DNA of 64,000 bases. Origin: Nephrocerus scutellatus (Eukaryota; Arthropoda; Insecta; Diptera; Pipunculidae). Shown here one piece after another: positions 10,075 through 21,037 of this stretch. The translations under genes and the position numbers were made by a program. Below the pieces are notes generated by a model. It had not been told where the DNA came from, made no database searches, and was given only the letters and a program-made list of their open reading frames with translations. The stretch covers positions 61,723,016 to 61,787,015 of the forward strand of contig OX352763.1 in assembly GCA_947095585.1 (NCBI GenBank). The letters are read 5' to 3'. The stretch's first letter is position 1. Each line of letters starts with the position of its first letter.

Positions 10075-10885
10075 AACTAGCTGACCCGACAGACGATGTC
10101 CTGTCCCACTTTCAATAAATTTGTTTGTGATCGTTTTGTGAACTTGTGAAAAGCTATTTGTTATGCGATATCGCGTCACAGTATTAGTCACATCATTGTG
10201 TTACATTTTTTAACACAACACTGAACTCACACCCACTGACCTCACGCCCACTGACCTCCCGCCCACTGACTACCCACCCATTGACCTCATACACACTGAC
10301 CCACCGCCCACTGAACTCACACCCACTGACCTTCCGCCCACTGATCTCCCGCCCACTGACCACCTACTCATTGTCCTCATACACACTGACCCACCACCCA
10401 CTGAACTCACACCCACTGACCTCACTCCCACTGACGCCACGCCCACTTACACCCGCGTTTCCCGGCTGCCCCATCCCACTGACCCCCGCCCACTTACACC
10501 CCAATAACTTACCAACTTACCAATCCAGAAAACTATAGAATCGACGTGAATTTGAGCCAAATCGTTCCATAAATAAGAATTTTCGGAAAAAAAAGGCAAA
10601 AAAAAAGACACGAGCGCCACCTATCGGGTCCAAATTTTTTCAACGACTTTCTTTTTATTTAAATATTATATGGTGTAAATTTGAGCCAAATCGTTCAATA
10701 AATAAGAATTTTCAGAAGAAAAAAACGATACTAGCGCCACCTAGCGGGTGTTTTAATAGTTATTATGCTATTCCTGGCGGAGACAAATCCAACAAAACAA
10801 AAATCATAAAAATCGGTCCAGCCGTTCTCGAGTTATAAATGGTGTAACTAACCCGACTTTGTTTTATATATAGATAATTTAATTT
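10075..10885 (-). mobile_element. Family Z repeat with internal minisatellite
   Basis: It runs from ctagctgacccgacagacg to ttttatatatagat. It shares blocks with the opposite-strand copy at 33765-34612: the 15-bp minisatellite, the gttccataaataagaattt-type block and gcgccacct. Related ends occur at 29300, 40703 and 41850. No protein is encoded. The superfamily is uncertain: the conserved ends resemble widespread insect non-autonomous elements (Helitron/Helentron-like or RTE-related), but no decisive terminal hairpin or tail was proven. Confidence 0.6.
10215..10505. repeat. 15-bp minisatellite inside family Z
   Basis: About 15-20 units of a 15-mer such as cactgacctcacgcc, with internal variation that itself repeats (cattgacctcataca, cactgacccaccgcc, cactgaactcacacc). 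The reverse complement array is at 34120-34600. Confidence 0.9.
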
Positions 10886-11321
10886 TTCATGGAACATAGT
10901 AAGTAAAAAATATAAATTAAACTAAAAAACTTTTCCTTTCCCTGCTATAAAAAAATGCCTAACCACATAAAAGTCCCTACAAATCTACTGTAAGTTTCTT
11001 GTTTTTTTGTTTACAAAAAATGTGGTTTCGTATCAGCAATGGCTTTCTAATTATCACTCATATATCCAGGTTAGTCGGTGCTGACATTTATTGGAGTATT
11101 TTGGAATTTACCAAACAACAATATATTTGTGAAATATGTATATTTCTGACTCAGTATTTACTATTAAACGCATAATTCAAATTGATTATAAAATGAAAAT
11201 TTGAAATGATATTTTTGACACATACACCTATAACAATTTAATTTAAAAAAGTAAAAAGAAATAAATATTTTCAATGAATTTTTTCACATATTTAAAAACA
11301 ACAAAGCCACCTGATTTCAAG
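10886..11321. other. AT-rich spacer, nothing recognised
   Basis: No coding potential, repeat ends or RNA gene seen. Confidence 0.5.
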
Positions 11322-11548
11322 GTTATATGAGAAATGTCATTCAAAGCAAATTCAAAACAGTTGCTCGTAACGCAACAAAGCCGAAGCTGAAGCGTGTTTG
11401 TGTTTCAGGCATTAGAATCAGTTTACCTTGGGTTCGGACCACTTAATGTCTGAAACACAAACACGCTTCAGCTTCGGCTTCGATTCGTTACGAGCAACCG
11501 CTGTGAATTTGCTTTGAATTTGCTTTGATTGACATTTCTCATATAACT
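11322..11548. repeat. Foldback element (~90-105 bp arms)
   Basis: The left arm (11322-11413) starts gttatatgagaaatgtca and the right arm (11443-11548) ends with its exact complement. Both contain a gaagctgaagcgtgtttgtg-type core. The ~30-bp loop holds nothing recognisable. The arms differ by small indels. A third, isolated arm core lies at 11771-11806. Confidence 0.85.
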
Positions 11549-12329
11549 AATTTTCCCGCGCAAAATAATTTTGTTTGGTGTCGTTTTTTCACAGCTGTTA
11601 AGCTGTCAGGCAAAGCAAATGTTCAGAACTTTTGGACTAGAGCTTCCGTTTGTAGCTTCCTTACGTGGCATTACGATTTTCTTTACGTTTCCCAAACGAA
11701 ACTTTGAAGCCGAAGCGACATTGTGATAGGAAGCATTGAAAGCGTATGGCTGAACTCGTAAACGTCAGGTGAAGTCGAAGCTGAAGCGTGTTTGTGTTTC
11801 AGGCATAACGGAAAAGGTTTCGTTTACTGATTACTCTGCAAGAATACAAAACGGCTCGTCAAGAGCAAAGCGTATTTGCCTATTGTGTATGTTTTTCGCA
11901 TTTTCTGATTGGTTAAAATTTTATAACAACAGCAACTCAATATCAACACGTCTAAAATAAACATGCTCACTGGTTGTTTATTTGTGTAATTTTTCCTGTA
12001 GGTTTAGCTGCGCTTCATAAAATGAAAATTATTCTAAAAAATATGTACAAATCAGAAAATACGTCAAAAATACACAATACTCAAATACGCAAATACGCTT
12101 TGTTCTTGAGTCGTGACGACAGACGAGGGAAATTTTATGTATACTAGAAATGTCAAATTAGTTTTTGGTATGGCGTTCAATTGCACGGCGTTTTCATGCA
12201 AATATGGAAACCTTGTGACTTTGAAAGATTACACGCGTACACTGCAATTGAAACGGGATATTTATTACAATTTTTCCTCTGTGAATTAAATTTCGATACT
12301 TTGTTTTCTAGCAAACGTATTTATTAAAA
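11549..12329. other. Spacer and probable 5' region of mS38
   Basis: Apart from the extra foldback arm core at 11771-11806, no gene is seen. The last few hundred bases lie directly upstream of the mS38 start codon and should contain its promoter and 5' UTR. No clear TATA box was identified. Confidence 0.45.
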
Positions 12330-13082
12330 ATGCAGAGAGTGCGAAGTGGATTATTTTCATGTAAGGCTTTTTGTTATTAAAAATTAATTTTAATTTAATT
12401 AATTGGAGATCGAAACCCCTCAGAAAGCATTCAACCGATCATTAGCACATGTACCATATAGAAATCAATGTACATCCATCCCGCGAAGACATTACTAGAT
12501 TATGGTCATTCCATGGTTCAACCTGCTATTATTTATTAATTTTATAGTAGCGTGAATAAATGCACTTTTATTTAATCCATCAAAATAGTAGAATGTAGTT
12601 TATGCCAGTTTTACAACATTCCTTACGAAAATTTGGTGAAAATTATGTAACGTGCTATTTTTTTAGCATTTATACATAATACTTATTATGCATATGTAAC
12701 AACACGGGATTGATTATGTATGTATATTGCAGGCATATCAGCAGCGCTTCAAAATATCCACTGCAAGTTCGAAAGTACTGTTTATAGTCCCCAGAAGTTA
12801 AAATTATCAGCACCATGCTTGGTATCACCACTACAATTTTCTTCTGATATAAAGAAATTATATTTTGGCGACTTTGCGCTTGAAACTGCGTCAACAAAAT
12901 CTCCGTGGAATTTGATTATAGAAAATCAAATGCAAGTATTTTTTCATGATTTGATGGCTCCTGCGCAAATTAAGCCGAACAACTTCATTGAAGCAGCGCG
13001 TATGATTGTTATAAGAAGGCGAAAAATGAAAAAACATAAACTTAAGAAGTTGAGAAAAAAGATGAAATTTGAGTGGGCTAAG
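12330..13082 (+). CDS. AURKAIP1: Mitochondrial ribosomal protein mS38 (AURKAIP1 family), first two exons
   Basis: Exon 1 (12330-12360) encodes MQRVRSGLFS plus one base. A 372-bp GTAAGG...TTGCAG intron follows (12361-12732). Exon 2 (12733-13082) continues in phase for a total of 127 codons and ends at a GTAATA donor in phase 0. Near its end exon 2 carries AARMIVIRRRKMKKHKLKK and KMKFEWAK, the basic helix that defines the mS38/AURKAIP1 C-terminal domain. That helix binds rRNA in the small subunit of the mitochondrial ribosome; the N-terminus would be a mitochondrial targeting region. The last exon, expected to continue the basic domain, was not found downstream in the bases I could read, so it may lie past the transposon-filled region. 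There are no internal stops, so this is probably a live gene. Confidence 0.82.
12361..12732 (+). other. Intron 1 of mS38
   Basis: 372 bp, GTAAGG donor after codon position 1, acceptor TATATTGCAG. The joined exons keep the frame open. Confidence 0.75.
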
Positions 13083-13309
13083 GTAATATTTACACTAACT
13101 TAAATTTACCTATATTACATAAATTGTGTTCCGATTATCTTTTTTCCATTTATCAAATTATATGGATGAACTGCAGTATAGCTATAAAGAAGGTAGAACT
13201 CCTCCGAGTGCCCGACTTCAAAGTCCTTAACTCATAACCACTAAAACCACCTCAATTCCCGTCGCTCGTGCCCACTCCCTAAGGGGCGTGGTCCAACAAG
13301 TTTACTTTT

Positions 13310-13560
13310 TTTTTGTTTGGTATCAAGTAAAAGGTAATACAAAAAAAAACCCATAAAAATTAAAATTTTTCATGTAAGTTCTCTAATAGGAGAGATGGGT
13401 ATGTGTTAAAATTTGAAGAAAATGGGGCCAATTTTTAAAAAATTTACTTGTACACCACACGAGTCTCAGGGTCTGATCACTCCAACAAATTTACAAAAAG
13501 TAATTTACAAAAAGTTTTGTCCATCAGTGATACACATGTGTTTAAAGTTTGAAGAAAATC
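13310..13560 (+). mobile_element. Family X fragment
   Basis: It contains the family X lead-in (cccataaaaattaaaattt, then ttctctaatagg) and the unit motif ccaacaaatttacaaaaag ... gttttgtccatc ... cacatgtg. Compare 42926-43953. It has no coding capacity and probably lies inside the second mS38 intron. Confidence 0.6.
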
Positions 13561-13570
13561 GAGCTAATTG

Positions 13571-13808
13571 ACAGGAGATTTATATTTCAGCAAAAAACTT
13601 GAATAACAAAACGAAATAAGTTATATATTTTATTTTTATTTAAATTTTGTAAAATATTTGTACGGGAGCCCACCGACCGCGAGAGGAGATACAAACGGGT
13701 GCAAAGTTTGAATAAAATTGGGCTCATAAAGTATAAATAAAAAATATAAAATATATAACTTATTTCGTTTTGTTATTCAAGTTTTTTGCTGAAATATAAA
13801 TCTCCTGT
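13571..13808. repeat. Long hairpin (about 65-bp arms)
   Basis: acaggagatttatatttcag at 13571 and its complement ending at 13808 form near-perfect arms that include acgaaataagttatat. The ~110-bp loop carries a family X-like motif (gggagcccaccgaccgcg). Confidence 0.8.
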
Positions 13809-14519
13809 TCATTTATGAAAAAAGAAATATCACATTCTTAAACATACATACTACATTTAATAGATTTACATCGAATATCCATACATTTTAATGAACATAG
13901 TAATAAAATATAATAATGAAAACTTAAAATCCCTATTTCTTATTTCATAAATGAACGAGTCTTTGATAAAACTCTTGCCTTTTTGAATTGATGGTTCAAA
14001 AATAAATAATTAATTAAATAATTTATTGTTTACTATGAACCTTTTTTAAATTTCTGTACACCCAGAAAATAACAATTTAATGCGTTCTTGGATATGCCAA
14101 CACTTCAGAAATTAAATCTGAATTTCTTAAATATTTTTCACATACTTGAGATATAATTTAGTTATTGTTAATATCAGAAATGTTTTCGCCAGTATTTATT
14201 TTTGCAGGCAATACAAAATTATTTCCTAAATTTAAAAGAATTCTGATTTGATTTGTTTTTAGATTGAAATAGTACATTAAATTCATTAGAATAATTTAGT
14301 GCACACTTTAAAAAATAAAAATACGCTCTGACTGTACTTGAGTTGAGATTTTGTAGAACCTTGGTTGTTGAAGAAAGTTTAGTCCCAATACTCGCAACAG
14401 AAGAGGTATTTAAAATCGAAATAACAGGGTTCTCCTTTTATAACAGGGAAAACGGCAGCACTGACCTAACGCATCTGTTTCTTTTTATTTTTAGGCATTT
14501 TAAAACCATATAAAAAACA
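13809..14519. other. AT-rich stretch without recognisable features
   Basis: No open frame, repeat end or RNA gene can be supported here. Confidence 0.5.
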
Positions 14520-14635
14520 TTCGATGCATCGCAAATATAGATGTATTTTTCAATACACCGGTCTTACATCGATGTAACCATACGATGCATTACATCGAAA
14601 AAACATCGATGTATATTTTTAATGTGCATCCCTAA
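14520..14635. repeat. ATCGATGTA-rich palindromic fragment (MITE-like)
   Basis: Repeated gatgcat / atcgatgta words and an end reading gtgcatcccta suggest a hAT-type miniature element. A related sequence lies at 33115-33245. Confidence 0.4.
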
Positions 14636-14851
14636 TTTAGCACAATAAAACGTAATGCAGGGCCTAACGTCTCGTGACTATTCGTGTTTTGCGTGTTATA
14701 TTTTTGAAGAGAAATTGAAACGAGAGGTGGGACCGTGAGAAGGATTTTTTGTGTTTTTCTTGTATTCGAACTTCGAGATGTTCAAAGTTGGAAACAGCAC
14801 AGTAGTCCATCCCACAAAACACTGAATAATGGCGTCCACGATAAACGCAAT

Positions 14852-15832
14852 AGGTATGTTCCCGTACTCAAAAAGTAGTAATAATTGTTGTTAATTTTCA
14901 CCACGTTTTTACTCAAAAGCGTTCCCGTACTCGAAAATGTGGTAAAAGAGCGAAAAATAGAGAGTAAAGAGCCCAGCCCATAGAATCCGTTGCGTCCGTT
15001 GTGGCAAAGTAAGCAGCTGAAATATCGATGAAATACACGCGTTCTTGTGGGAAGTGTCCCATAGGCAAAGCATGTGACGGAAACGACGCAAAAAGTTGAC
15101 CAACTTTCAACTTTTCTCTCCGGCAAATGCCCTGACAGTTCTCTCGCACTCCAGTTGGAAGCTTATTTTGGCATTTGTTGTTGTTTGCCTGTCCGACGAC
15201 AACGTGTTTATTGGGTCACCTCTTTGTGTCACATACGGTAACGTCAACGAATACGTCGACGCAACTGACGCAACGGATTCTGTGGGCTGGGCACTTAAGC
15301 TAATTTTCCCTCCATGCGAATTTTGCCGATTTTTACTAAAAAAAATTCTGTGTGTATCGTGAACATCTGTCAAAAACGAATTTATTGACAATGAACTTAT
15401 GTGGCGTTCTTTTTTTTCCTACACTTTCTTAACCTAGTGCGCTAATTTTTGGCGCTAAGCGAAAAAAAGGTGCACTCACGTTTTGTATGTGAATTTGTGT
15501 CGAAATGGTCGCGCAAATGCCACGACGACGATAAGAATTATAAGAAATGTTTTTATTTTAAAATTCTAGCATAAGCAAAAAAAAAATAGAGTGCACTTTT
15601 GTGAAATTTAGTGTAGTATTTTTGCAATTTTTCTACCAAAAGAAAGCTATGACATGACTAGCTACTTGTGAATGTTGAATTTGGTGTAACGGATTTTTAC
15701 AGTTTCTACCAAGCCAGTAATTTTGTGGTCTTATGCGTTCCCGTACTTTTTTGTGTGCTTGCTCTCTTTAAGAGATTTTATGTGAGTTTTCTCTTTTGCA
15801 AATTTTTACTACAAAAAGTACGGGAACAGACC
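14852..15832. mobile_element. TIR element, non-autonomous DNA transposon candidate
   Basis: The left end ggtatgttcccgtactcaaa ... gtagtaa is matched by the inverted right end ttac-tacaaaaagtacggga ... acagacc, about 27 bp. The motif gttcccgtact recurs subterminally at 14919 and 15739. A second inner inverted repeat (gcccagcccatagaatccg, 14970-15000, against 15263-15297) lies inside. No transposase was found and the target duplication is unclear. Confidence 0.6.
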
Positions 15833-15924
15833 TTTTATAGCGTCAAAGGAGTAGCGCCCCCTTCGCTACGCCTCCAAACTACAAAACAACTCAAAAAGCT
15901 GACTTGTAATCTAGGGATGGCCAT

Positions 15925-16240
15925 TAAAATCAAAACAACCTATAAATATTAAAATTTTTCATGTAAATTCTAACTACCTTTTAAAAAATTTACATGGGCA
16001 CCACTCGAGTCTCAGGGCCCGATCACTCCAACAAATTTACAAAAAATGTTGTCCATTGGAGATACATACGTATATAAAATTTCAGAAAAAATCGGTTTTT
16101 TTTTTAAATTTTGGGGCCCCAATACCCTGGGGACCATGGTTTCCAAAAATTTTACAAAAAGTGTTGTCCATCGGAGATTCAAAGAACCAGAATTGAGCCC
16201 CAGGAATACAAAAAAATAAAACAAACTGTTGTAATTTCAG
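15925..16240 (+). mobile_element. Family X fragment
   Basis: It contains the aaaacaacctataaatatt lead-in and two units with caaatttacaaaaaatgttg, ggagatacata and a gggcccgatcact-type G/C block. Confidence 0.65.
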
Positions 16241-16527
16241 TGGAGGGAAAACACGTTTTATCAGCTTGAAGGTTAGATTGCAAGAGAGCAAGTAATTTAT
16301 TTTTCATATTAATATACAAGATAAAATGACAGATGTACTCTTAGCATTAAAGAGACAACAGTATAGTTCATTATATCATTATAATTCTTACACTTATATA
16401 TAATTTAATTACAACAGCCTCACTAGTGTTCCAAAATAAAGTAATAGCATCAATATTATCAATATAAAATAAGAATTCAAAAAATTAGATATCAACATCC
16501 AAATTAAAAAAACTGTAAATATGGTAA
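16241..16527. other. AT-rich 3' flank of the copia element
   Basis: This may be the element's 3' UTR or a decayed LTR. No matching copy was found on the other side, so no LTR is called. Confidence 0.35.
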
Positions 16528-17609
16528 TTAAAAAATCCTGGGCAAAAATCTGTTTATTTTACAGAAATTTAGCGGCTTGGTAAAAATATCGGCAACAATT
16601 TCATTCGTTGCTATATATTGTAAGGTTTGTACGAGCATGAAAGCTTTTATTTTTCGCGAGATGTAGTGCTCCTTGGTTGTCACAATATAAGGTGATGATC
16701 TTCGTTGCATCTGGAAACAATTCACAACGTTTTAGCCAGAGCGCTTCTTGTATTGCAGCAACCGTGGACATAAATTCTGCCTCTGTCGAAGACAATGCAA
16801 TAGTTGGTTGACGCCTTGTTGTCCCTGAGACAGCTCCTCCTTGAACACGAAATACATTTCCTGTGGTTGATCGTCGCTTGTCAGGATAACCGGCCCAATC
16901 AGCATCGCAAAATCCGATGAGGTCTTCATTTTTCTCAGGATAAAAGGTCAGCTTGTAGTCAACTGTACCCTTAAGATATCGCAGCACCCTTTTATCTGCT
17001 GCCCAATGTGCACTGCCATAGTTTTTGTTTGTGCTGAGTGCACTGACAGCATAACAGATATCGGGACGACTAATTTGAGCAGCATACATTATGCATCCGA
17101 TCGCTTCCTGATATGGGATTCGGCTCATGTCTCGTTGCTCAACTTCAGACTTTGGAGAGAATTCTTCCGATTTCAGTCTTCAATTTCGTGCACATCGTTG
17201 CACTTGTTGAAAAAATCATTATATCATCGACCGAGACAGCTAATATGATTTTGTTCTGCAGTGAATGCTTGTAGTAAACACACTGGTCAATTGATGATCG
17301 CTTATATTTCATTTGCCCCACCAGTACATCATTCAGCTTGTCGTTCCAAATACGACTTGACTGTTTTAAACCATATAATGCTCGCTTAAGACGACAAACC
17401 CTCCCCGATCCGTCATTGAAGCCTTCTGGTTGATTCATATATATTTCTTCAATTAGTTCAGTTACTGCATCCATTTGATGTATAATCATCGTATGTTTGG
17501 CTGCCATTGCCAACAGAAATTGAATTGAGGCAGAACGTGCTACAGGTGAGTAGGTTTCGTCGTAGTCAATGCCTCTGACTTGACATTTCGTTTTATTTTG
17601 TAGAACCAT
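16528..17609 (-). pseudogene. Copia reverse transcriptase (C-terminal part) and RNase H
   Basis: The upstream frame (to 17145) contains GIDYDETYSPVAR, YMNQPEGF, RLKRALYGLKQS and VDDIMIFS, the copia reverse transcriptase core with SVDD where YVDD is usual. The next frame (17128-16601) contains FCDADWAG, STTGNVF and ALSSTEAEFM, the RNase H blocks. A frameshift separates the two and another removes the extreme C-terminus. The reaction would be RNA-templated DNA synthesis in virus-like particles. The copy is inactive. Confidence 0.87.
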
Positions 17610-18530
17610 TTACTGTCTATCGCCTTTCGTCCATTAGGTAGCTGGCACAAGTCCCAAGTATTATTGGACTTTAAAGAGTTTAGTTCGGTATTCATCGCAG
17701 CTTCCCATTTCTCGCTTTCGTCACAGTGTCTAGCTTCTTGAAACCATTTGTGTTCGCTGATGTCTCTGGTAGCTGCTGCCAACATAGCATATAGACTGAG
17801 AGTACTGCGTACATCTTCAGTGTTTTTCGAAATTGAGCTTTCTTCCACTACGATCGTGCATGGAACCACTGAGAGTTCACTGTTAGCAACGTCGAAATCA
17901 GTTTCAGCAACAGAAGTGTATGACGAATTCCTACTATCTACCGCCTCACTGAATTCTTTATCTGCTGAGTTGATCTCATTTTTGGAGATTACCTGATTTC
18001 CACTCGGTTCTATCAATGTTACATCTCTACTGACGTGCTACAGGTGAGTAGGTTTCGTCGTAGTCATTGCCTCTGACTTGACATTTCGTTTTATTTTGTA
18101 GAACCATTTACTGTCTATCGCCTTTCGTCCATCAGGTAGCTGGCACAAGTCCCAAGTATTATTGGACTTCAAAGAGTTTAGTTCGGTATTCATCGCAGCT
18201 TCCCATTTCTCGCTTTCGTCACAGTGTCTAGCTTCTTGAAACCATTTGTGTTCGCTGATGTCTCTGGTAGCTGCTGCCAACATAGCATATAGACTGAGAG
18301 TACTGCGTACATCTTCAGTGTTTTTCGAAATTGAGCTTTCTTCCACTACGATCGTGCATGGAACCACTGAGAGTTCACTGTTAGCAACGTCGAAATCAGT
18401 TTCAGCAACAAAAGTGTATGACGAATTCCTACTATCTACCGCCTCACTGAATTCTTTATCTGCTGAGTTGATCTCATTTTTGGAGATTACCTGATTTCCA
18501 CTCGGTTCTATGAATGTTACATCTCTACTG
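17535..18530 (-). repeat. 498-bp direct duplication inside copia pol
   Basis: 17535-18032 and 18033-18530 are two tandem copies differing at about five positions (for example ccattagg/ccatcagg and caacagaag/caacaaaag). Short acg-type microhomology marks the junction. The duplicated segment encodes the linker between integrase and reverse transcriptase, including KWEAAMNTELNSLK and KWFYKIKRNVK. Confidence 0.92.
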
Positions 18531-19061
18531 ACGATGATTTTTCTAGCCCTTGGGTCGTAAAGTTGATATGCCTTTGACTTCTCGCTGAATCCAACCATGA
18601 TACACTTACTAGCTTTTGCTGATAGCTTGTTGCGCTGTTTCACCTTCCATTCCACGACAAGGTATTCTGTTTGTCAGGTAGGCTGCTTTCGCTGCTGCTT
18701 CGCCCCAAAAACTACCGCTTAAGTTTCCATCAAATAGTATGCATCGGATCTTCTCTACGAGCGTACGATTCATTCGCTCTGCAACGCCATTCTGCTCCGT
18801 AGTGTGAGGCACCGTTCTTTGATGTAGTATGCCATGATTTGAAATGACTGTTTCGAACAATTTGTTGCAGTATTCCTTACCATTGTCTGTACGAAGTATT
18901 TTGATTTTGTAGCCTTGATGATTTTCAGCAAAAATTTTGAACCTTTTAAAAATATCAAAAACTTCATTTTTATGCTTCATCGGGTACAAAAACACTTTGC
19001 GACTGTAGTCGTCAATAAAGGTGACAAAACATTTAGCCCCTCCAAATGAACGCACTGGCAT
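18038..19061 (-). pseudogene. Copia integrase, first tandem copy
   Basis: The core (19061-18609) contains FVTFIDDYSRKVFLY, LRTDNGKEYCN and EQNGVAERMNRTL, supplying the D, D and E residues of a copia integrase, plus FWGEAAAKAAYL. The next frame (18655-18038) gives the C-terminal region and the linker to reverse transcriptase. A frameshift lies near 18630. The enzyme would insert the cDNA into the genome. Confidence 0.87.
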
Positions 19062-19228
19062 GTGTATTACTTCGAGAACACTTTTTGCATGGTTTTTGCT
19101 TGCTTTAAATGAAGAACAGGTCTGTTTAGCTTTGATGCATACCGCACATTTGATCTCCTTTTTGTTACTTCTCGAGAACGGTTATGGCTGTTTTTACTTT
19201 GTTAAATTTTGATTCACATGCCTTTTTG

Positions 19229-19808
19229 TTACTTCTCGAGAACGGTTATGGCTGTTTTTACTTTGTTTAATTTTGATTCACATGGGTGTCCTAATCGACG
19301 ATGCCAAATTTTTTCATTCATTGCTACTGATGCATTTTCTGCTGATGTACTTGCTGCTAATACAGTTTCTGCTGATGCCTTTTCTGCTCGGTCCATTGAG
19401 CAGTTTAATTTGTACAAATCGTTAATAAGCGGTGCCGTTGCAATTAATGATTTGTTAGCATCAAAAAACTTGCAGCTTTCTTTGTCAAAAACCAATGTCA
19501 AAGTCAAAGTGTTACCGCGCTTTGCCATCTGACTCACCGACATAAGATTTGCACAAATGTCTGGTATATGAAGAACGTTTTTCACAGTAACATCCTCATT
19601 TTGTGACATATAATTTGTGCCAATAGACATTTTTATATCACCTGCACATTTCACATTTAGATTAGAATTGTCGCCCACAATTATTTCTTTCTTCGAAGGC
19701 TTTAGGACATTTCTCAAACTAGCATCGCTCATTGTGATGTGAGCAGAAGCACCTGAGTCTATATACCACTCATGAGAAGGTTTTTCTTGAGCAAGAAATG
19801 AACACAAA

Positions 19809-19854
<46 letters not shown>

Positions 19855-19864
19855 CACCAATCAA
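19229..19864 (-). pseudogene. Copia protease and pre-integrase region, first tandem copy
   Basis: EWYIDSGASAHIT is the aspartic protease motif of copia pol; VLHIPDICANLMSVSQMA follows, and IWHRRLGHP is the pre-integrase zinc-binding start. The frame opens with a lysine run translated from the T run, so the true N-terminus (gag) is lost. It ends just before the integrase core. Confidence 0.87.
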
Positions 19865-19899
19865 TTATGCAGATGTAATGTATTAACTAGCCACGTAAT

Positions 19900-20470
19900 T
19901 GCAAACATTTAAAAATAAAAATTTGGGAGCCCCCTTATTCCGATCACGCCAAAACAAAAGTACAAAAAGTGTTCTCCATCGGAGATACATTTAATATAAT
20001 AATCAAACAAAAATGTTTGTGTCTAACGCTTTGTTTGTTTTTTTTTTTGACTGCAAGTGAAGACATGAGGAACAAAATCATTTGAAAATTGAATTGTTAA
20101 TTTGTTGCCGTAAATTTTGTTGATATTTTTACCTTTTTCTAATTAAGCAATTTTAACTAAGATATAGAGCATAATTTACACAAATATTGATGGCAAAGAT
20201 CAAATTGAAGTCGATCATAACTAATTATTGAGATCAGATTGAAAATTCTGAAGAACAATCGTCCCTAGGCACGACGGGCATTAAACTAGCACATATATAA
20301 AATTTGAAGAAAATCGGGTTAATTTTTTTAAAAAAAATGTTGGGGTCCTGCGAACCCTGGGCCCGGGGTCTCCAAAATTTTTACAAAAAGTTAAGCGCAA
20401 CTCAAATTTGAATAGAAAGTGTTGTCTCCGGAAATACACATGTGTGCAAAATTTCAATAGGGTGGGCTAA
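19900..20470. mobile_element. Family X fragment, first tandem copy
   Basis: Two units with caaaagtacaaaaagtgttc, tccatcggagataca and gaacccTGGGCCCGGGG blocks. The same sequence lies at about 23304-23874. Confidence 0.65.
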
Positions 20471-21037
20471 TAAGCCCTTTATTAAAATTGAGAATTAAAT
20501 CGGAGAAATGTGATTTACAATATGTATATCACATTCCTCACGTTTGTAGCCGGTTTCAAATTGTAATCTCGGAATTCTCCCCGATTCATTGAAAAAAAGA
20601 GCACGGTAGGCTGTGTCGAAGACACGGCCGTGGGTTTTGAGCGTGACAACGTCTGTCCGGGACGAAAGAAAAGAAACCAAGGATATTGTTGTCTGTGGGA
20701 CATAAACACGGACGGATATATTAAAAAAAATTTCTATACTAAATACAAGTCCTACGACTTGCACCGTAGCTCATCACATACATCATCATCACATCACATC
20801 ACATTATATATAAATTATTTATAAGCGAATTTTAATGTTCATAACCACTAACTGTGAAGTTGCTGCATATTGCATATTACTGCCCAAACACAGTAATACA
20901 GCTTTCGGTTTCAACTCATAAAAAATTTTAGTAGTTTTAAATTAAATTAGAAGAGAAAAGTAGTGAGCAGTGCTGCCCATGCTTCGAAATGGTATGGTAA
21001 GAATGTCGCTTTGAAACATGCAGGCCAATAATTTCTC
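20471..21037. other. Non-coding stretch, first tandem copy
   Basis: The short open frames here are not recognisable. A catcatcatcacatcacatc stretch at ~20775 precedes attatttataagcgaattt; similar sequence occurs near 28280-28350. Confidence 0.45.

Larger units (their letters stand above)
16528..19864 (-). mobile_element. Ty1/copia retrotransposon, minus strand, truncated
   Basis: Read from right to left the copia order protease, integrase, reverse transcriptase, RNase H is present, distinct from gypsy where integrase is last. Gag is missing: the frame starts at a 42-base T run (poly-A on the coding strand) at 19811-19852. No LTR was found. The element is disrupted by a 498-bp duplication and most of it is repeated in the 3404-bp tandem copy. 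Confidence 0.85.

Noticed and set aside
10281..10538. Repetitive PLT/SHPL-rich protein
   Set aside because: It is the 15-bp minisatellite (a multiple of three) read as codons; the same applies to both strands at 34149-34613.
10075..10885. A definite Helitron
   Set aside because: Ends resemble Helentron-like repeats, but I could not show the terminal hairpin, CTRR end or A|T insertion.
17748..17996. 82-residue plus-strand frames repeated at 17748, 18246, 21152 and 21650
   Set aside because: Shadows of the minus-strand copia pol within the duplications.
19811..19864. Poly-lysine N-terminus of the copia protease
   Set aside because: Encoded by the 42-base T run at a truncation point, not a real start.
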